Source of the DNA: Blasia pusilla
Taxonomy: Eukaryota; Marchantiophyta; Marchantiopsida; Blasiales
Direction: 5' to 3'
Length of the DNA stretch: 64,000 nucleotides
Assembly (NCBI GenBank): GCA_050084515.1
Contig: CM114273.1
Span: forward strand, 32,612,001 to 32,676,000
A model generated the notes under the pieces. It was not told the origin of the DNA, did no database searches, and saw only the letters and a list, made by a program, of their open reading frames with translations. A program made the translations under genes and the position numbers. Below are positions 42,816 through 55,659 of this stretch, piece by piece. Numbering within the stretch: the first letter of the stretch is position 1; the number at the start of each line of letters is the position of its first letter.

Positions 42816-45196
42816 CCCAAATTGGAAAAAATGTCAAACATTGTCCTCAATCTTTGTAACCAGTGTGCGGCCTCTGAGACGGATGGAAAAGAAAATAATC
42901 AACATATACGTGCATAAGACACGTGTTGATAGTCTAGATGGCCATGAAAAAAAAAAAAACTTGTAGAGGCCAGTAAATACCATAATTGTACATGCTCTCC
43001 CAGAAAAACTAGCAAGAGATGGGTGAAAATATTGCATCAATTTTTTTGACATTCTATGAAACGAAATCATGGCATTTATGGAATTTTCTATTTTGAATGG
43101 CCCTTGCAAAGAAAAACTTTATTGGTACTATGGTATTATTCTATATATATAAAACAAAGTCTTAATGATAGACTGATTATAGACCTCCCATTGACAAAGT
43201 ATAAAAAATATTGATAATATTAATCATGAAATTTTGGCATACCTTATTTCAAATTCAAATTCAAATAATTTCATACTAAGAAGTCTAAAATCTAGACGAC
43301 ATATGACAAGCATGTTAATTTTGGAGTTCATAAATAACATTGATTCCGATAAATATGGTGCTTTGATAAAAAAAATTCTATTATTCAAACTCATGTATAA
43401 AACCTATTTGATGAGTTGGTGAGTGTTCATAATTTCTATATGGTATCGATTATAGTGTGAATTATTCTTTGGTTCAAATGCAATTTTTGGATATAGGGTT
43501 CTCAAATTTGTCAATTATTTGGATTAATGGCTTAGGATTCTTAGATCCTAGTTTAGTTTTGGGGATTTAAGGCCCATAATTTAATCTTTAAGTTTTAAGA
43601 TATAGGATTGAGAGTGCATACATCTAGGTATGCGTCTTAGGATGAAGGGTTAAATGTCGAGGGTTATTTAATTCGGGTTGAGTGTGAAGGATTTATCGTT
43701 CCCACATTTGGGTCCAGGTTTTAGTTCTAGGATTCTCATAACCAGTTCTTAGGTTTGATGTTTTGGGCTTAAGGTTAGGGGTCTAAGTCCTTGGGATTGA
43801 CGGTTTAGGATTCTCACATTGTGGTTTTTGTTTTAGGATCTAGGGTTCTCACATCTGAGTCTAGGGCTTAAGATTTAGGATCCAAGGTACTCACATCCAA
43901 AATTACTTTTTCGTATTCTCATATGCAGGTAGAGTTTTTGGGGTCTAGGATCTAGAAAATAAGGTTTTATCAATCAAGCTTTAGGGTCTATGAACTTAGG
44001 CTTAGGCGTTAGGATTTAGGAAACTTTAGTTGTGGTGGGATTGAAGTTATTTTTTATCCATATTAAGTAGGAATCTACAAATGGGTACATTTTTCAATTA
44101 CCTACCATAGTTCTTAACTACCTATTAAGAGATGTGAATATATAGTCTTGCATGAGTTCACTTGTTTATTTTAAAGTCTAGTTTTAATGTTTTACAAGCA
44201 TGTTGCTCTTGAAAAGACCATATACGTAAGTACATAAGCCCTTGCAATATCTGTAGAATCAGCTCACAAATTAAACCGTGACATACTAATTTCAAATGGA
44301 AGTGTAGAATGAAACATTTCAAATATAATTGTAATTTTGATTACTAAATAAAATGGTTAAAATTTCAGGATTTATAACTATATTGAAAATGGCCTTGCAC
44401 TCAATCTCTTTGGTTAGTCCAAACTTTTTTTCTAGACTCACAACATAAATTCTATAAACCACATTAGTGGAGAAACTCACTTATCCACTCTCTCTCACAA
44501 ATTACTTTGAATAGTAGAAAAGTCATCATCCATTAATATTGATATAACATTTATTTTTTACAAATAGCTTTCTTCTCCCATTTCTTTACATCCCAATTTT
44601 TTTATCTTTTACTTAGTGCAAGTTTTCCTCATTAAGGCGTATTTAATGGGGCATCAATATTAGATTTTGAAATTATTGCAATCTACGTCAACTCCAACGA
44701 GAATTTTTTCCATCCATATAAGAGATTTATTTCCTTCTTGTCTTTGTCTAACTACAAAAAAGTCTCCAAAATTTTCCAATGTGCTTTTTATTCCCTCCAT
44801 TGATGACATACCAAGTCTAGAACTTAATATAGAAGGTCCACATTAGTAATCACAATTATAAAAATGATAAACGACTCTTGTTGTTGTCACCACAACTTCA
44901 ATTTTTTTCCTTCTTATCATTTAATCTATTATTTTCTATCTTGTCCTCAAGGTTATCATGTGGAAATAATCAGTCCAATTCCTTAATTTTCTTCCATCAT
45001 TGTTGGGCTAATTATGGGAATGTACTCCATCTTTGAAACTTCTGAAAACTTGTTTCCCATTTTATCAAAGCTATTGTACTAAATATACTAAGAAACATAT
45101 TTCTTAACATTGGAAGATCCTTCAAGGGTATAGGTGGTGAGTATGTTGGATTCCCCACGGGGATAATAAGAAATCACGTATGTGATCTTATGACGT
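42816..45196. other. AT-rich intergenic DNA
   Basis: No gene is seen. It contains the degenerate repeat at 43490-44040. Confidence 0.4.
43490..44040 (+). repeat. Degenerate TAGGG/TTCTCA-rich repeat tract
   Basis: Irregular repetition of motifs such as AGGATTCTCA, TCTAGGGTTCTCAC, GGGCTTAAG and TTTAGGATC. The spacing is uneven (about 30-80 bp). The TTTAGGG flavour recalls the plant telomere repeat, but no intact tandem array is present. Confidence 0.4.
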
Positions 45197-46456
45197 TGTC
45201 GTGTCGAGAGCTTTTCTCCGAGTAAGGACGGACCTCCTAGTTGCGACAGACGTTGTTAATGCAAGTTGAACTCTATAAGAATTTCTCTTTTTTCAGTACA
45301 GAATTATTATATAAACCTTCCATTCTCTCATGATAAGAATCACGAATGGTAGTGCCGAGGCGATCACTTCTTCATAACATCGAACCCTAAAATTCCTAAC
45401 TATGAAGTGTCTGTAACTTACTTTACATTTGTACATAAGGAAAATAGCACAATAAGTGTTAAACCCTACTCGAATAGGCTTATTAATATCCATGGATTGT
45501 TATATAAAAACATACAACGTATAATCCCACGTCCTCCCATAAGTGAGTGACAATAGGAAGAATCACCGGAATTGGAGATTGCATGACTTGGTTCATGAAT
45601 ACCTCCCCAATGCAATAAACTAGATAGCGAGTAAACCAATTCCTATCCACGAAAAAAATCTTCACATGGTACGGGTTAAGGAAAACAAAATTGGGCACAA
45701 CTCGTGCTCCATCCCTCTCCATACTTGACGAAGATTCTCTATTCTCCTCAAGAATGGGTTTTGGCGGAATTTCTCTCCCAAGAAGGATAATCCACTCTTA
45801 TTGGGAAACTAACAAGCCAAAACATTCACTATCTTTAGTATCACTAAACTCCTCTAAGGTGACAAGTCTCTCATCTCTACACATACCACACTCTAGAAAA
45901 CATGTCGAAGAATAGACCATGATCAAGTTACTCTCCCAAGAGGGATAATCCACTCTCATTGAAAGAGCAAGCAATCCCAAAGCCATCCACCCAAGATGTG
46001 AAGTAGAAGATTATGAATCCTTGAAGGTCCCTCCTCTTTATATACTCACAAGTGATCCACAAGAATACAAAATATGGCTAATCTTATCTTGTGCCACATG
46101 GCTTCCTCTCAAGGCTTGGCCAATCATATTTTGATATAAGTAGATTACCTTTTATCTCTTCCAAAATATCTTCTTTTATTCACTTCATATTTTCCACACT
46201 ACCCCAACTACCCTAGCCACCAACCAAGACTACTTTTGTTTTTCTTTCATTAATGCACCAACCCCATTACTTATAATCCCATATCTCATTTTTTACATCT
46301 TTTCCTAAAGTTGGGGCCCGCATAAAAGAGGCATCATAAAGAATTTTAAACATGAAAATTTTATTTTCTTAAGCTAATTTACTTAATACTAATAAAACTC
46401 TCTCTAACACTTAATGAGAGAGGAGTTTACATAGTGGGTAATTTTACTATACGACA
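45197..46456 (-). mobile_element. X-family solo LTR (X4)
   Basis: A 1260-bp unit, TGTCGTGTCGAGAGC... to ...CTATACGACA. Flanks ACGT and ATGT form a 4-bp duplication with one C-to-T change. Minus-strand ORFs at 45293-45493 and 45483-45722 match those in X2. A TATA-like box lies near 46040. Confidence 0.8.
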
Positions 46457-47562
46457 ATGTAAGAATATGTCCTAGCCAACCTCATTTGGAAACCAGTCAA
46501 TATAAGAACCGCACACACTATAATCCATTATGGATATATCATGAGAAGATTTGGTAAATTTTAATTAACCTAGCTTTTGAACTTCATAAAATCCATAAAT
46601 TAAGTAATTCCTAAAGTTGGAAATATCTTAAACCACTTCTAGTATCAGACTTCATAAACTGGAATGAAGGTAATGCCTTGTAAGATCTTTTATTTTCTAA
46701 TAATAGATCACCAAAAACTAGTGGAAAACTTATTGAACCTAGCATCAATATCTTCATGGGTGTCGTTGGGGAAGAGAAAAGTCAAGTGAGTCTCTTCGAA
46801 TACCTTCCTATCAACTAGAAGGATCACGTACACCATGACATAGAAAATTTATTATCCTTTCCAAAGTTATCAATTTATATATTGAGAACCTTAGGCAACT
46901 TCCTAAGTCCCTCCTCAAGAGTCTCGATGAGCCTAGAAGTAGCACAAAGTAATCCATCAAAATTTCCCTTCCTTTCAAAATCGATTGCGAAGTGGAGTTA
47001 GGCTTGGCTGCCAACATCTCTTTTATTTTAATATGTAGGAATCTTTAACCATTATCAATGATCCAACTGCCCAATTAGATCCTTGCTTGTAGACTCCTAT
47101 GTCAAATTTAGAAATCATACATGATCCATATCCATATATCAAGATAATTGCAATTATAAGAGAAGTCTTAATTTAATATAATAGGATTTATAGCTTATAT
47201 TTATAATGGCACAACTTCTTTTTAGTGACAAAAAAGCATTTTCACACTTAGCTATACTTGATAAAGAAAAGGAAATCGAGGTAGTTTTCTTCGTATGAGG
47301 AATGATTCTCTAGATTTTGATTCTTATAGGATTTGAAGGGATTGGAACTTATGCCCTAATATTTTTAGTAAACTGGAGGTAAATAAGAAATAGAGGATGA
47401 AATATCCAAGATCATGAATGAGGATAAAAGAACCTTTGGCTTGATCTATATTGGATCTCAAGTTCCAATTAATTTATTATTGCACATTCAAGTGGAGAAT
47501 GGACTCCATCTATTCTAGAAAAAGTATTTTGCTCAATTTATAAGAAGTTGAGTTCCACCATC
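46457..47562. other. AT-rich DNA
   Basis: No gene is seen. The last few hundred bases may be decayed internal sequence of copy 4, but no motif is readable. Confidence 0.3.
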
Positions 47563-48298
47563 TAGCTAGGAAGGTGATTGGAGATATTTTGATAAATAAT
47601 CGTCTATTTATAATACCATAAGTGTGTATAGTATCTTGTATTTATATATAAGTGAATAGTAACAACGATCTAGGTTGTGTAGTGATGTGTATGCTTATAA
47701 GAACTATCATGCCTTTTATAATGGATTAAGAAGTATCCATAGGGTCCCTTTGAGGACGTTGGAGAACAATCTCAAGAGATCAATGTTGAATTTTTAAAGA
47801 TTATTCTAACTTGAGAGAACAGATTTCTTCCTATTTTCGACTCATTTGGAGCCATATTGAGAAATTAACTATTTCAAGTAATTTCTTATCATAAGTATGG
47901 TTAACTTTTCATTTTGGAAGTAACCCTTAATCTCCTATTGCAGATCAAGAGTCACGGAGAGAGATTAGGAAGAGGGAAGGGCTATTTCAGTGAAAGACAA
48001 TTTGGGAGCTCCTTCTCTTTTTGTTAAACCTGCTTTCATGAGGCAGCATAACTATGGTCCTCCTTGCCTTATAAGTATCGTAAGATTCTCACAAGGAGAC
48101 TAGGTTTGGTTTGACATGAAAGAGAGACATGAATGTGTGAAAGCTTTTCTAAATGGCATATTTTATTGGAGGTATTTTGGTACACGATTGTCTATCTTAA
48201 TTTTTAGATGTTGTGAGTGAGTATTGTATCTTGTGTTTATGTATGTACGGATGGTGACTTCAATGTATGTTAATATATAAAAATTTAATTGCACAACA
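47563..48298 (+). mobile_element. 3' end of Ty3 copy 4: PPT, A, B, A'
   Basis: A decayed PPT (CTAGCTAGGAAGGTGA, ending near 47576) is followed by A (about 47577-47702, ATTGGAGATATTTTG...), AC, B (47705-48164, starting TATCATGCC) and A' (48165-48298, ending GCACAACA). This is the same order as in copies 1-3. B includes CGACTCATTTGGAGCCATATTG, linking it to the copy-1 branch. Confidence 0.65.
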
Positions 48299-48299
48299 A

Positions 48300-51200
48300 A
48301 GATGTTAATAATGAAAATCCAACATAATGATCTCCCAATCTCTTCCCATGCACTTTGTCATTTACAATCAAATAATGCATCACTCGCTATCCAACATTGT
48401 GAGAGTAATTCCATTTTTCTATGTAAGTTGTACTTGGAGAAAGACCAATTCCAAATGAACAATAATAGGAACCATAACAACAATGAAATATCTACATATA
48501 TGTAGTATATGTTGGTACCCTTGTGCTATACGTACTAGTAACAATTGAGAGAACCACTTGCTCAACGTGCAACACCGTAACTAACCCCATAAAGTCCCTC
48601 CAAAAAGATCTATTAGTCTCACACCCTCCTCCAAAAATAGCAACCCAAAAGATGTGGTACTCAAGTCTGTCAAGTCTATATTCTAAGCTAAATCATGACT
48701 TTTTCTACTCAAGAATAAAGAGGTCTCTATATCATGGGACATCCACCATGAGTTGCCTCTCCATGGGACTATCTGCTATCGAGATGTCTTTTTCTTGGGT
48801 ATTTTCCTCCAAAAAGTCTTGAGGCCAAGTAATACTACTCTTGATTGTTGCCAAAGATAGGCACTATGTCACTTCATTGACCACCACCATTATCATATCT
48901 TGCAAAGCGTATAGGTAGAAGGGTCACTTGCCCATCACCTAATTGTCATCCAAGCTAATAAGCAATTGTCTCCTCCAAAAAATTGAGGATAAACTCAAGT
49001 GGGAATAACAATATATACTCCCTACCAACACATCATACAACTCATTTGGTGTTTTAATTTCATAATTCCACACCATCTCACTATTTCAAGCATGCTCTGG
49101 TTGGAGTCTGATAACTAACTCTTATCAATTCATGAAATATCTAGGTAACATGCCCCTAATGGATGTTTTTATCTGAAAGGAACATAGCTCAATGTTTCCT
49201 TTCGTAATCCCAATATACACTAAATACATTTCCTTCCCTAACATCAAGTATTTCTCTATCAAATCAAGTAGGACACGCTGTGAGTAGCACATTGTATCTT
49301 TGGAACTAACCAAGCAAAACACCCTACTTTGATTTTCCCATAAAATTACACTTGGTATCACCATGGCTTGCTCTATGATGGGCCTAGTTGGCATACATGC
49401 CAACCTACCAGTCTTAGCACGTTATGCATGAGTGGGAGATTTCCCAAGCACCTACTCCAAGGGTAGCAAGGTTGCACAAAAATAGACTTGTGTGTCCATA
49501 GGAGGGACTTGTTTGAAAATGTCCATATATGCCATTCTACACCTATTCAAGTATAGAGCCCCACCAAGCCCTTATTCCTACCAGAACCCCCTCTCATGTC
49601 TCTTTTGGCTTGTCGACCATCAAGCCCTTCTTATGGATCTATCTCAACTCTATCTCCTTGTGAGTAGGTCACTCTCATAGGGCCCTAAGTCACCACATCA
49701 ATAGCCTCTACTTGAGCCCCATTACACATCAATCCGATACGAGAGAAGTCTTGCTCCCTATCTTGATATGATATGAAGGCTGAAGTTGAAGTGGATGCCC
49801 TTTGCTCTATGTCCATCCTTGGTTGTGACATTCCCATGGCAAAAATCCTCTAGTCCAATTGATTGATGTAGGTAAGGATCATTACCCCAGGTGCATGCCC
49901 TACGTCTCCTTTGAAAGTTGATGGAGCTCTACCACCACTGCCATAGACTCCTCGATATCCACTAACTCGATTTCCCCAAGGCCACACATATCTCTAGACA
50001 CCTACTCTACTCTCTAGGCACACCGAACCACTCTCATGATACTGGTGCATATTGTGGCACATACAGGGCGCCTAACATCCCTCAACATCTCAACTCCTTG
50101 GGGAATCGTATAGTCTTAACATGCTCCTTGTTTACGTTAACCTCAATACGCTCAAAAAACTCAAAGACCACCTTTAATGTTGGCTTTATTGTATAAAGCA
50201 ATATCTCATTCTAAACTCTCTTCCAAACCTCTCAATCCATAATTCCATACCAATATTGAATTGTCTGTGGCTTTGTAACTCCTTCAGCAGCAAAAATAAG
50301 TGACCGCATGCGCATGAATGCCTCCCATAGACTCTTACCCAATCTTCATAAAAAATCCTATACTCTCTTTAACTTGTTGGTCCACAAATTTTGGTAGTTT
50401 CTCCCCAACTCTTGGAAGAAATCCACTATAAGACTAGAATTGGGTATCACTCTATCATCAGAGGACTCTCCCAACTCACTGCAATTAATTACATTGTCCT
50501 TACCTAGTCTCTAGGTCTAGCCTCTCTCACTATCCCATCATATGCCTCGTGACCATTAGTGGACACATATCCTATAGCCCAATACATCCTCCAAGCATTG
50601 ATCTTTACATACTATAAAGATTGGAATTCTTGATAGTCATCCATAGAGCTCCCTCCAAGTGTTGGAATAAGTGCCTACCACCCCCAAGAAACGTCACATG
50701 CCCCTATCGCTCATCTCATCCAAATCTTCCCAAGTAACATTATCTCCATCTATGATTTCATCACTAGACTCATTGTCCAATGATGACGATCCAACCAAGT
50801 ATGGGACTCCACTTCTGAACCCTAGAAGAATGTCATGATGATAATCTTGCTTTACACGTTCAAGCACTCAAACTTACCAAGACTCTCATGCACTCCTCAC
50901 TTACTCACCCATAATAATTGTAGTCCTATGATGATAAACCCTCTTTCATGTACACCAAAAACTTTTGGGATCATTCTAAGCCTCGCGTACTAGCTCATCT
51001 AAGCTTATGAAAACTTGGGTTATACACACAATCCATGCTTGAGCAACCACCTTGTACCCACACACATTCTACACTCGAAAGGAGTTTTTTCTTTACACCA
51101 TCATAGCACCCATTTAATACAAGCTCTATCCAATATCGAGCATTCTCAATGACGAGAGACAAGTGTGGAAATGGGACTCTAATGGATAACCTGAATACGC

Positions 51201-52239
51201 ATGCAATCATTCTATTACATGATGGATGACAAGTACTCCATGTGGTGCAGCAACCTCCGCAACATGATAATCTCCTCAAAGTGTAAGTCAATGTCCCTAT
51301 AGCAAACACAAACTACCCATTAGCATTATTATGTGCATCACCACCTCTAGCACTCCATTGTGGATCTTCAGTGCGGATCATCCATCCCAACCCTTGTCAA
51401 CATAGTACTAGTAACTTGGAACTTAGTCACCAATTTTGAGTGGCTGATCACACATCGAAAGTTTTGAAAATCACCCTACAACTTCTCCCATGCGCCCATT
51501 GTAGCCTTCATCCCACCCCACACTTTGGTTTTCCGACATGTCTACTCCTCAACGATTCGATCTGCTAAACTTAAGCGCCACCTTTCTTGCAACTAGGATT
51601 ACCTCTTGACTTGAATTCCCTCTCTTCCTCCTTTCTCTCTCCCACCACATCTCCCACTGCTCTCTCTATAATGCTATTTTCTCACTAGAACTAAGCGTTA
51701 TTCAATTCCCCAACATTCTACAACTGCCCTACATTAGTTTGCTACCAAAAAAACTAAGGAAAAAATTAGATAGAGCTTTTACACACGATATTCTGAATGA
51801 AAAATTGATCTAATTAATGTACAAATTGTCTTTGTAAAGATTCTCCAATGAGGCAACTCAGCTATCCATTTCTATGCAACAAATTCCCCATGCCCCAACA
51901 ACTTCTCATATAAAAGTAAAAGCGGCACATCGAGCCATATTTAAATCTACATCACATATTAAGCCACATCCATCCTCCACAATGGGGAAATCCAGACTTG
52001 TAATGTCTTAGGAACTTCCAAATTTAGTCTTTTAATCATGTAATATATAGTTCGTTTCCCACGAAGATCACTTTTATCTCATGAAAGAAAGTTTCATTAA
52101 AAAAATAGTTTATTTCATGACTTCTTCTCTCCAACCCAAAATCAATTCACTCCTTTGCACTCAATCTCCCCTCATAGTAGAATACTCAGTTACTCGCTGA
52201 AATATCTTCTCAAGTGGAATTGAAATAACATTCTTGACA
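48300..52239 (-). mobile_element. Ty3 copy 5, decayed gag-protease part, minus strand
   Basis: On the minus strand, from right to left: a B-like 5' repeat (about 51915-52239), a leader, gag, then protease and linker. The B-like part shares AATCACAT, AAGCC and GGAATCC-like landmarks with B of copy 3, so it belongs to that branch. A' is not seen at the inner end of this B. The element is cut off at 48300, where copy 4 ends. Confidence 0.5.
48523..50760 (-). pseudogene. gag and protease remnants (copy 5)
   Basis: Near 50690-50640 the minus strand reads FQHLEGALWMTIKNS-like sequence, which in frame equals the FQHLEG-(A/P)-PMDDY gag motif. At 49403-49125 an ORF reads TRPIIEQAMVIPSVIL then SQRVLLD, the region leading to the protease aspartate, as in copy 2 (8560-8700). 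Near 48760 there is similarity to the linker of copy 2. The rest is heavily decayed. Confidence 0.55.
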
Positions 52240-52619
52240 ATATAATTTCTATTCCATTATCGTGTGTGTGTATGCTTCTCATATTCTAGAGATCCAATCA
52301 AATACAAAAAGACACCACCGCAACTTCAGAATGGAGAAGTGGAATACTTTCTATTGCATCAAAGACACATGGGCACTCCAAAAGTTTACAAGCTTAAGAT
52401 CCTACTATCTCCTAAGCTCGGATCACTCCAAAAACATATCCATACTCTCACTAGAATGATAGTTCCTCCTCCTTCGAGGTCTTCTAAAATATTTCTCAAC
52501 ATGATCCTTTCTTGGGATATGGAATGTCCCCCCCCTCCCCCTTGGAATCTTGCTAACTACTTGATTGATGGTTTATCTTGGTTCTATTCAGATCCCACTA
52601 AATGTGCTAATTAAGGCCT
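52240..52619. other. Spacer
   Basis: A 116-codon ORF (52264-52614, +) has no recognisable domain. Nothing else seen. Confidence 0.3.
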
Positions 52620-53338
52620 TGTGTCTTTTCCTAGCCTAACTAGCTTTTCCCTATCTAAACATTCTTCGATACGAAAACCTTTAGTCTTCTTCAAGATGTC
52701 CTTGTTACGAAGACAAAATGTTGTGTCTTCATATTCTTCCTTTTCCTTGTCTTCACAAAGTCTATTACCAGACATTCCTTCATTCCTCTAGGATGAGTCC
52801 TCGTCTTCTTCAACTTCTTCATCCCATCCTTGGAACTCATTCCACATACTCTTTTATAATCCCAATCTAACTCCATTTTACTTCCACTATATTGCGATTG
52901 GAAATTGGGCCCTCTCTGATACCATGTGAGAAAACAGAAAGTGACAAAATCACTGAAATCTTTACAAAACTTAGAGATACAAAGTGGCCTAGTCCGTCCG
53001 TGGGCTCACAGAAGAGCTTTGATGGAACCTGAACTGGGAGATAACTCGACATACGAGAATACGCTACCGCTACGGCTCCCGAATATTTTACTACTCGGGA
53101 AAACTAGGGTTTTTACCTATTTTTCTTCGTTTCTATTAATAGAAAAATTTTGCATCAGGGTGCCCCGATGCAATATAGGGTTAGATAAACCTAGTAACGC
53201 TACTCCTAAAACCACCTACGTCATATTACTATGACTCCTTCGACGTCTAAGTCGGAACCATCAATCTAGGCTTCTCCTCATACAAGGGGGCCGATCAGAT
53301 TAATGATGCTTAGAGAAGTGGATGTTGAGAATCCAACA
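52620..53338 (-). mobile_element. Inverted copia fragment with LTR and PBS
   Basis: An LTR of the copia family lies at 52925-53338 in minus orientation, followed inward by the complement of TGGTATCAGAG (52914-52924). The next 300 bp should be internal sequence but does not match the gag of the neighbouring element. It encodes instead a lysine-rich minus-strand ORF (52691-52876). This may be a non-autonomous relative or a rearranged end. The leftward limit is a guess. Confidence 0.6.
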
Positions 53339-53420
53339 TTTCCACATTCTCACGTTAAACCACATGTATTAGTTGGAGTAACTCCATTTTGAAGACATGC
53401 AATTAATTCTCCAATAAAAT
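53339..53420 (-). pseudogene. C-terminal piece of an ORF split by the copia insertion
   Basis: On the minus strand the frame continues from 62343-62530 across the AAAAT target site (IGELIACLQNGVTPTN) to a TGA near 53349. See the entry at 62343. Confidence 0.5.
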
Positions 53421-53841
53421 TGTTGGATTCTCAACATCCACTTCTCTCAACACCATTAATCTCATCGACCCCCTTGTATAAGCAAAAGCCTAGATTGATG
53501 GCTCCGACTTAGACTTCAGAGGATTCATAGTAATATGACGTAGGTGGTTTCACGAATAGCGTTACTAAAATTATCCAACCCTATATTGCATCAGGGTGTG
53601 GGGCACCCTGATGCAATAGTTTTCTATTAACACAAACAAAGAAAAATAGGTTAAAAACCCTAGTTTCCCGAGTAGTGAAATAGTTGGGAGCCGCAGCGGT
53701 AGGATATTCTCGTATGTCGAGTTATCTCCATATTCACGTTCCATCGAAGCTCTTCTGAGAGGGCACGGACGGACTAGTCCACTTTGTATCTCTAATTTTT
53801 GTAAAGATTTCACTGATTTTGTCACTTTCTGTTTTCTCACA
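53421..53841 (+). repeat. copia 5' LTR
   Basis: TGTTGGATTCTC... to ...TTTTCTCACA. It contains a perfect 15-bp hairpin (53584-53598 / 53604-53618). Confidence 0.95.
53584..53618 (+). repeat. Perfect hairpin in the copia 5' LTR
   Basis: 15-bp arms (TATTGCATCAGGGTG) with loop TGGGG. It is shortened in the inverted LTR (about 53144) and decayed in the 3' LTR (about 62080). Confidence 0.85.
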
Positions 53842-53852
53842 TGGTATCAGAG
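53842..53852 (+). other. copia primer-binding site
   Basis: TGGTATCAGAG, directly after the LTR, is complementary to the 3' end of plant initiator tRNA-Met, the usual primer of plant copia elements. Confidence 0.9.
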
Positions 53853-53913
53853 TAGTAGGTTTTCCACTATTTTGTATCTAGCGATCTAGTGTGTTTGCAT
53901 AAAATCTTGACAG

Positions 53914-54720
53914 ATGGCTACTTCTTCGTCAGTTCGTGCTCGCGCTCCTCCGCTGGGTGAAAGGAAGTTAGATGGGTCTAACTATACATTGTGGAATTTC
54001 AAAATGAGAACTGACCTCGAATCATTTGAGATCTGGGAGACGGCCACAGGGATTGATTCAAATCCACAAGCTACTTTGAGTTCTCCATGTTCATCTTCAT
54101 CTGGTGATATTGATCCTATTGTATTGCTGGCATGGAAACGCAGGAACGCTAATGCTCTATATGCGATTGTCACGAATGTAATTGATTCTGTCATGACTCT
54201 CATTCAACATACAACCATTGCTGTTGAGGCGTGGAACATTCTGAAGAATTAGTATGAAACGAGGAATGAGACTTGGATTCAGAATCTGGAGAATCAACTT
54301 ACGTCCGAGAAATTTTTTGAAGGAGAAATCGCAGAGCAATTTTTGACAAGGATCAAGAATCTTCAAGATCAGATGGCGTCCGTAGGAATTTCAAAGTCTA
54401 GCAAAGATTTGGCACGTCGGTGCATAAGGATTTTGCCTCCAAGGTATGACAGTTTGGTCACTGCATTGAATACTCAAGTAAGACCCACGCCGCTTACTTT
54501 TGACCAATTTAGTGCAATGTTGGTAGAAGAGGAAATGCGCTTCAAACCAAGAGAGGGAAGTGATGCAGCATTTACTGCCAACGTACAGAGAGGTAGAAAT
54601 TAGGATTATAGTTCAAATGTCAAGAAGAAATTTCCAAGGAAAGCCTTCAAATGCTTTTATTCTGGTAAGCTAGGTCATCTTATCAAAGATTGTAGAAAGA
54701 GGAGTCAGGATGAGAAGAAC
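53914..54720 (+). pseudogene. copia gag
   Basis: Starts MATSSSVRARAPPLGERKLD, then the typical GSNYTLWNFKMRTDLES motif. A TAG at 54250-54252 splits it. The second part (54343-54603) includes LPPRYDSLVTALNT. A zinc knuckle CFYSGKLGHLIKDC near 54650-54693 has serine in place of the second cysteine. A TAG at 54601 lies between gag and knuckle. Confidence 0.85.
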
Positions 54721-54849
54721 GGATGTTTAAGACCTAAGAAGGAGTCTAGAAATTCTGTAGAATTAGGAGAACATGAAGTAGATGCTTGGATAGCAATCAA
54801 AGAGTTTTGCACACAGGCAGAATATTCCACTAAGTCAAAAAGTGAAGAT

Positions 54850-55220
54850 GCATGAGTACTCGATAGTGGAGCATCTAGGCATATGACCAATCATAAGGAT
54901 TGGTATAGTTCCTTACAGCCTCTACAGGAGCCCATCGTTGTTACTATTGGGAATAATGCAAAGTGCCTTGTAGAAGGGAAAGGCACAATTTCTTTGGTCT
55001 CAAAAAGAGGAGATGAAAAGAAGTTAACTGATGTACTGTACGTACCAGAGTTGAAGCGCAATTTGATTTCAGTAGTAGTATTAGGTGATCGTGACCTATA
55101 AGTTCGTTTCAAGAAAATTGGAGCAGTCATTGAGGATGCCAATGGGAAAGTAGTGGGTAAAGGTATACGACGTGGAAATATCTACGAGTTGTATACTTTC
55201 ACGACAAGTGTAGGTAGAGA
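54850..55220 (+). pseudogene. copia protease
   Basis: LDSGASRHMT near 54859-54888 carries the catalytic aspartate. A TGA at 54853 sits where a tryptophan codon (TGG) is usual. The open stretch 54883-55101 ends DVLYVPELKRNLISV, typical of copia PR. The GAG pre-integrase start follows near 55150. Confidence 0.8.
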
Positions 55221-55637
55221 TCTTAGTAGTAGTAAGTTGTGGCATGAAACGGACCACCCAAACCTGCGACCCCCAACCCTTCACCACGTACAAAACCAGA
55301 CCCTCCCTCCCTCCCCCGAGGCTCTCGCCTCTTCCCCGGACCACCTAATCACATTTCTTAGCGATTGGCAATTATGGTATGTGGCAAGCAAGGGAGTAGA
55401 ATTCAATGGTAGCATCTTAGTAGCAATAAGTTGTGGTAGTAAACTACTCTACTCCGCTCTCCGAAAGCAACAGGCGGAAAAAGGAAAAATGACCACCCAA
55501 ACCTTTGACCCCCAATCCTTCACCGCGTACAAAACTAGACCCTCCCTCCCTCCCTCGAGGCTCTCGCCTCTTCCCTGGACCACATAGTCACATTTCTCAG
55601 CGATTGGCAATTATGGTATGTGGCGAGCGAGGGAGTA
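55221..55637 (+). repeat. Duplicated segment interrupting the copia pre-integrase region
   Basis: Two copies of about 147 bp (55252-55398 and 55491-55637, offset 239 bp) share CCCTCCCTCCCTC, GGCTCTCGCCTCTTCCC and TCAGCGATTGGCAATTATGG. A TCTTAGTAG..TAAGTTGTGG stretch also precedes each. It falls just after KLWHE, where the integrase zinc domain should continue, so it displaces part of it. It is not copia coding sequence. Confidence 0.7.
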
Positions 55638-55659
55638 TGTTTGGTCACCTAAGCTTTCC

